Source of the DNA: Chloroflexota bacterium
GTDB taxonomy: Bacteria > Chloroflexota > Anaerolineae > J102
Assembly: GCA_013152695.1 (NCBI GenBank)
Contig: JAADFV010000201.1
Coordinates: 1 to 8,989, forward strand
Length of the DNA: 8,989 nt
Direction: 5' to 3'
The notes beneath the pieces are model-generated. The model was not told the DNA's origin, did not search any database, and saw only the letters and a list, made by a program, of their open reading frames with translations. Shown in pieces: positions 5,848 through 8,989 of the stretch. Both the position numbers and the translations under genes were made by a program. How positions within the stretch are numbered: the first letter of the stretch is position 1; every line of letters begins with the position of its first letter.

Positions 5848-7346
5848 GATGGCTGAGAGGAGTCGGGGGAGGCCAGATCGGTAAGGAGGGCAGGGCCCAG
5901 TTGGGTGGCCGTGCCAGCACTGAGAATAATGATGACGCTGTGTGGCTTGACGTGGCGGTGCAGGTATGCTCGTGCCTTGGCCAAATCGCCTACGGCCAGG
6001 GCATCGTGGTGGCGACTGACCGCTGCCACTTGTGCGGCCGTGATCGAAGGATCAAAGGCCTCACGCGCGGCGTAGATATCCGTGACGATCAGGTGGTCGG
6101 CGGCGCCAAAGACCCCCTCGAACTGATCAAGGAGGGTTTTGGTGCGGCTGTAGGTGTGAGGCTGATAGATGGCCCAGATGTCGCGATCGGGATAAAGGGC
6201 GCGGGCTGCGGCCAGGGTGGAGCGAATTTCAGTTGGGTGGTGGGCATAGTCGTCGATGACGATGATATCGTTGATCTCGCCTTTGTACTCGAAGCGTCTT
6301 CCTGCGCCCTGAAAGGTGCTGAGATAAGAAGCTGCGGCTTGAAGATCAACGCCAGCAAGGTGGGCAGCTATGAGGGCTGCGGTAGAGTTGAGGATGTTGT
6401 GGATGCCAGGTATTTGCAGGCGGACACTAAGGCATTCGCCCGTAGGAGGGTGAAGTCGATAGGTCGTGGCCTTTGGGCCGATATCGATGTCGTAGATTTT
6501 CCAGCTGGCGCCGTTCCGGGTACCATAGCTGTGCTGGTGAGAGAGGCCGGGGTGTTGCTCGATCAGTTCCTGGATCAAAGGGTCGTCGTGGCAAGGGATG
6601 AGATGGCCTTCGGGGTGCAGGTTGTCGAGGAATTGATGAAAGGCATCGAGGTAGTCAGCCGGGGTGGGAAAGCAGTCAGGATGGTCCCAGTCGAGGCTGG
6701 TGAGGACAATCGTCTGGGGGAAAAGGCCGAGAAATGCATAGTCATACTCATCCGCTTCGATGACAAACGTCTGGCCCTCACCGGCATGTCCTGCCCCCAA
6801 CCCTTTGACTTCACTGCCGATAATATAACCTGGGTCTTGCCCGGCGAGGGTGAGGATGTGGGCAATCATGCCTGTGGTTGTGGTTTTGCCGTGAGTTCCG
6901 GCCACGGCAATGACATCACGGTCACGGGTGAGCGGCGCCAAAAACGCAGTGCGGTTGACGACAGGGATACCCAGCTTTCGCGCTGCTTCTATTTCGCTGT
7001 TGCTATCAGGAATGGCAGAAGATCGCAGTACAACCACGGGACGAGCTGGCGCCTGGCTTGAGATGAGATTATCCGGATCGTGTCCCACCTTTATGTGTGC
7101 ACCTTGTGCTTCTAGCTCGCGCAAATTGGGCGCCTCGTTTCGATCGCTGCCACTTACCTGGAAGCCAAGTTGAAGGAGTACTGTGGCGATGGGACCCAGG
7201 CCGGTACCGCCGATTCCCACGAGGTGAAAGCGATAGTTTTGGCGTTGTGGTTTCGGAAGCTGGAAAAGATTTTGCCAGGATGCAGTCATAGACAGTTGTG
7301 TGACCAGAGTCAATTGAGGGTGAACCTGCGAAAGTGAAGCATGCAT
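5844..7346 (-). CDS. murC: UDP-N-acetylmuramate--L-alanine ligase MurC
   Basis: MurC joins L-alanine to UDP-MurNAc using ATP, the first amino acid step of the peptidoglycan stem. The protein has 500 residues, slightly long for the family. It has the three Mur ligase domains: an N-terminal Rossmann-like UDP-binding part with GIGGTGLG at 45-52 and SGSD at 65-68; the ATP P-loop AGTHGKTTT at 149-157 with EADE at 197-200; and a C-terminal part with GIHNILNSTAA at 314-324, GAGRRFE at 347-353 and DDYAHHPTE at 365-373. The residues after EADE are YD, where many MurC proteins have SD. About 40 residues precede the usual family start, so the ATG at 7346 may be too far upstream; the ATG at 7289 (residue 20) is the alternative. 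Neither has a clear ribosome-binding site. The stop overlaps murB by three bases (GTGA). Confidence 0.96.
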   Translation of the reverse strand: MHASLSQVHPQLTLVTQLSMTASWQNLFQLPKPQRQNYRFHLVGIGGTGLGPIATVLLQLGFQVSGSDRNEAPNLRELEAQGAHIKVGHDPDNLISSQAPARPVVVLRSSAIPDSNSEIEAARKLGIPVVNRTAFLAPLTRDRDVIAVAGTHGKTTTTGMIAHILTLAGQDPGYIIGSEVKGLGAGHAGEGQTFVIEADEYDYAFLGLFPQTIVLTSLDWDHPDCFPTPADYLDAFHQFLDNLHPEGHLIPCHDDPLIQELIEQHPGLSHQHSYGTRNGASWKIYDIDIGPKATTYRLHPPTGECLSVRLQIPGIHNILNSTAALIAAHLAGVDLQAAASYLSTFQGAGRRFEYKGEINDIIVIDDYAHHPTEIRSTLAAARALYPDRDIWAIYQPHTYSRTKTLLDQFEGVFGAADHLIVTDIYAAREAFDPSITAAQVAAVSRHHDALAVGDLAKARAYLHRHVKPHSVIIILSAGTATQLGPALLTDLASPDSSQPS

Positions 7347-7367
7347 GATAAGTCAGTCAATGAGTGC

Positions 7368-7916
7368 TTAATCTTTGACGCGGAAGAGGAGAAGGAGCAT
7401 AACCATGCCGGCCCAGAACAGGGGCGGAACAACGTAAGGGGGAAGGAAGTTGGCTGCGGTTTCGGCAAAAGGGGTGAGGGGGAGGGTGAGGATGCCTAAG
7501 TCGGCGACCGGGTATTGATAAACGTCCTGAAAATACCAGAGGGTACCAGCTACCAGATAGCCGTTGAGGAGTCCGACGAGGATGTTGAGCAGCAGACCTG
7601 TGGGGCCTGTCGTAGGGCGTCCTTTGAGGGTGAAGGTTTCGCCGGCATAACTGGCAAAAACAATGAGAATAAAGGTGATGCTAAAGAAATCGCTGAGGAT
7701 ATGTTGCTGGGTGCGGGCAGAGAAGGCGGCAATGCCCGTTTGCTGGGAAATGACAGCAAGGGCACGAGGAGCGTAGGTCTCACCGAACTGGGTGATGATG
7801 AAGAGGGCCGCAAAAATTAGGGTGGTAACGCCCAATTCGCGGGCATAGCCACGCACAAGGGCGAAGAAGACGAAGAATAGGATGATGCAGGCCCAAAGAA
7901 TTTCAAGCGGTCCCAT
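7368..7916 (-). CDS. CvpA-like membrane protein (second of tandem pair)
   Basis: This is a 182-residue membrane protein with hydrophobic segments near residues 5-21, 28-44, 75-92, 107-127 and 160-178. That length and four-to-five-helix layout fit the CvpA family. The element ALVRGYARELG at 19-29 sits directly after the first helix, at the same place as RGVIAEL in the upstream gene. GLLLNILVGLLNGYLV at 107-122 matches the upstream GLLAGTFNGLVL element. The two genes therefore look like diverged paralogues. The start is an ATG five bases after the upstream stop, with only a weak purine stretch (AAGAAG) before it. Both proteins end with a short basic tail after the last helix. The function is unknown; operon context points to the envelope or division. 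Confidence 0.75.
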   Translation of the reverse strand: MGPLEILWACIILFFVFFALVRGYARELGVTTLIFAALFIITQFGETYAPRALAVISQQTGIAAFSARTQQHILSDFFSITFILIVFASYAGETFTLKGRPTTGPTGLLLNILVGLLNGYLVAGTLWYFQDVYQYPVADLGILTLPLTPFAETAANFLPPYVVPPLFWAGMVMLLLLFRVKD

Positions 7917-7921
7917 GATGG

Positions 7922-8587
7922 TTATTTCTTCTTGACATGGGTGAGGGCAATGAGGGTGATGACAAGGATGAGGATGGGAATGATCCAGGTATTGACCTGT
8001 TGGTAAAGAATGGCGAAGGGGGCCAAGGCAATCTGGACGCCAACTTCACCGAGGTTGGGTGCCCCCTGGCTGAAAACTTCTTCGGCGCCTGGCGGAGGTT
8101 GAATGGGTACCTGGTCGGGAAGAGCAGGGAGAAAGAAGTAGGTAAGGACGAGTCCGTTGAAGGTGCCGGCCAGCAGGCCCATGATGGGGTTGGTCCGTTT
8201 CACATTGCGGCTGACTACATAACCGACAACGATCAACAGAATCATCATGATGAACAAGGCAATGTCCTGGTTTTCGGCGTTGATGAGCTGGCTACCACGG
8301 GCTTTTGCCAGGGCATTGCTCATTGGTTCGCCTGTAAGATCGCCTGTGGCTAAGGCTTTGGCGCCACCACTGGCCATGAGGACGAGTCCGTAGTAAAAGG
8401 TGTTAAGGATGCGGATCAGACTGAGCCCGAGCAATGTCGGCCGCCCAACCGCAAAACCGGCCAAGATCAGGGCCAGCTTGACCAACTCGGCGATGACGCC
8501 GCGCTGGTAACCTTGATAAGCAAAGACGCCCAGCAAGGCGAGAAAGAGAATGGTGCGTTCGGGATCGCTGACGTTAAGGGGCTGCAT
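7922..8587 (-). CDS. CvpA-like multi-pass membrane protein (first of tandem pair)
   Basis: This is a 221-residue integral membrane protein. Hydrophobic stretches lie near residues 12-28, 33-56, 107-126, 134-155 and 198-216. The N-terminal pattern, a hydrophobic helix, then YQRGVIAEL, then a second helix, resembles the RGxxxE element of the CvpA/colicin V production family. A second family-like element is GLLAGTFNGLVL at 137-148. A polar loop with prolines (about 157-180) is probably outside the core, and the C-terminus is basic (HVKKK). The ATG start lies inside the murG 3' end, and no Shine-Dalgarno site is visible upstream. CvpA-like proteins have no settled biochemical role. The position between murG and murC suggests a link to envelope synthesis, but this is inference. 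The CvpA assignment is by pattern only. Confidence 0.75.
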   Translation of the reverse strand: MQPLNVSDPERTILFLALLGVFAYQGYQRGVIAELVKLALILAGFAVGRPTLLGLSLIRILNTFYYGLVLMASGGAKALATGDLTGEPMSNALAKARGSQLINAENQDIALFIMMILLIVVGYVVSRNVKRTNPIMGLLAGTFNGLVLTYFFLPALPDQVPIQPPPGAEEVFSQGAPNLGEVGVQIALAPFAILYQQVNTWIIPILILVITLIALTHVKKK

Positions 8588-8989
8588 GAAAGGCTGATTG
8601 GCCTAAATCGAGGATGGTTGTGGCGATGTCGGCCGCGGCCCGGGGCCGAGCGAGAGCACGGCTGGCAGCGCTCATGGCTTTGAGTCTGTCTGGATCTTGG
8701 AGGAGTGATTGGATGGTGGGAAGAAGTTGGCTGGAGAGTTCGGCGTCTTCGAGGATGGTAGCAGCTCCATGTTCGCTGAGGAAGTGGGCGTTGGGATACT
8801 GGTGGCCGCCGGAGATGGGTAGGGGGACAAGCAGGGCGGGTAGGCCCACGGCAGGGAATTCACCCAGGGTGGCGGCACCGGCCCGCGCAACGGCAAGATC
8901 GGCGGCAAAAAAGGCGGCGGCCAGCCTGTCATCGAGATAGGGGAAACTGCGATAGTACGGGCGCAGTTCTGGCGGGAGTTTGGCCACAC
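8574..8989 (-). CDS. murG: UDP-N-acetylglucosamine transferase MurG, C-terminal part (5' end outside window)
   Basis: MurG transfers GlcNAc from UDP-GlcNAc to lipid I on the inner face of the membrane, giving lipid II. Only the last ~137 codons are visible; the frame stays open to the window edge, so the start lies beyond it. The visible part is the UDP-GlcNAc-binding C-terminal half of a GT-B fold. It shows the family signature ARAGAATLGEF at about visible residues 34-44, then GLPALLVPLP, then GGHQYPNA, which matches the HQxxNA element of MurG, and a GAA motif further on. A valine (GTG) codon at 8985-8987 could be read as a start but is clearly internal. The stop (TAA, 8574-8576) overlaps the next gene by 14 bases, which suggests translational coupling. 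Confidence in the family is high. Confidence 0.93.
   Translation of the reverse strand, partial: VAKLPPELRPYYRSFPYLDDRLAAAFFAADLAVARAGAATLGEFPAVGLPALLVPLPISGGHQYPNAHFLSEHGAATILEDAELSSQLLPTIQSLLQDPDRLKAMSAASRALARPRAAADIATTILDLGQSAFHAAP

Noticed and set aside
5796..7061. A 421-codon open frame on the plus strand across murC
   Set aside because: It lies wholly opposite a well-conserved murC and murB start, has no recognisable domain, and is the expected antisense shadow of codon bias.

Overview
The window is most of a division and cell wall (dcw) cluster, read entirely from the minus strand. In transcription order, right to left, it holds the 3' part of murG, two small CvpA-like membrane protein genes, murC, murB, a frameshifted D-Ala-D-Ala ligase gene (ddl), ftsQ, ftsA and ftsZ. 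The last 385 bases contain no gene. The gene order, the type II MurB, the FtsZ tail ([10 protein letters not shown]) and the weak use of Shine-Dalgarno sites suggest a Chloroflexota bacterium, perhaps Anaerolineae-like. This placement is an inference from protein style; no marker in the window fixes it.

Right part (4855-8989): MurG makes lipid II. Two multi-pass membrane proteins follow it. MurC and MurB then carry out two early cytoplasmic steps of peptidoglycan precursor synthesis. The genes are packed tightly: a 14-base overlap, a 5-base gap, a 21-base gap, and two 4-base stop/start overlaps.

Middle (1624-4858): ddl should supply D-Ala-D-Ala, but its reading frame breaks near 4070-4081, so the ADP/Mg-binding end lies in another frame. 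FtsQ (divisome bitopic membrane protein) and FtsA (actin-like FtsZ membrane anchor) follow with short spacers.

Left part (1-1623): a 155-base spacer upstream of ftsZ carries a candidate promoter, a 10-base direct repeat and the only strong Shine-Dalgarno site in the window. ftsZ may therefore have expression control separate from the genes upstream. Downstream of ftsZ are a strong hairpin with a competing partner, probably the operon terminator, and then a degenerate dispersed repeat at the window edge.

I see no exotic system. The points worth a second look are the ddl frameshift, the tandem CvpA-like pair inside the cluster, the repeated motif in the ftsZ leader, the mutually exclusive hairpins after ftsZ, and a palindrome cluster in the ftsZ 3' end.
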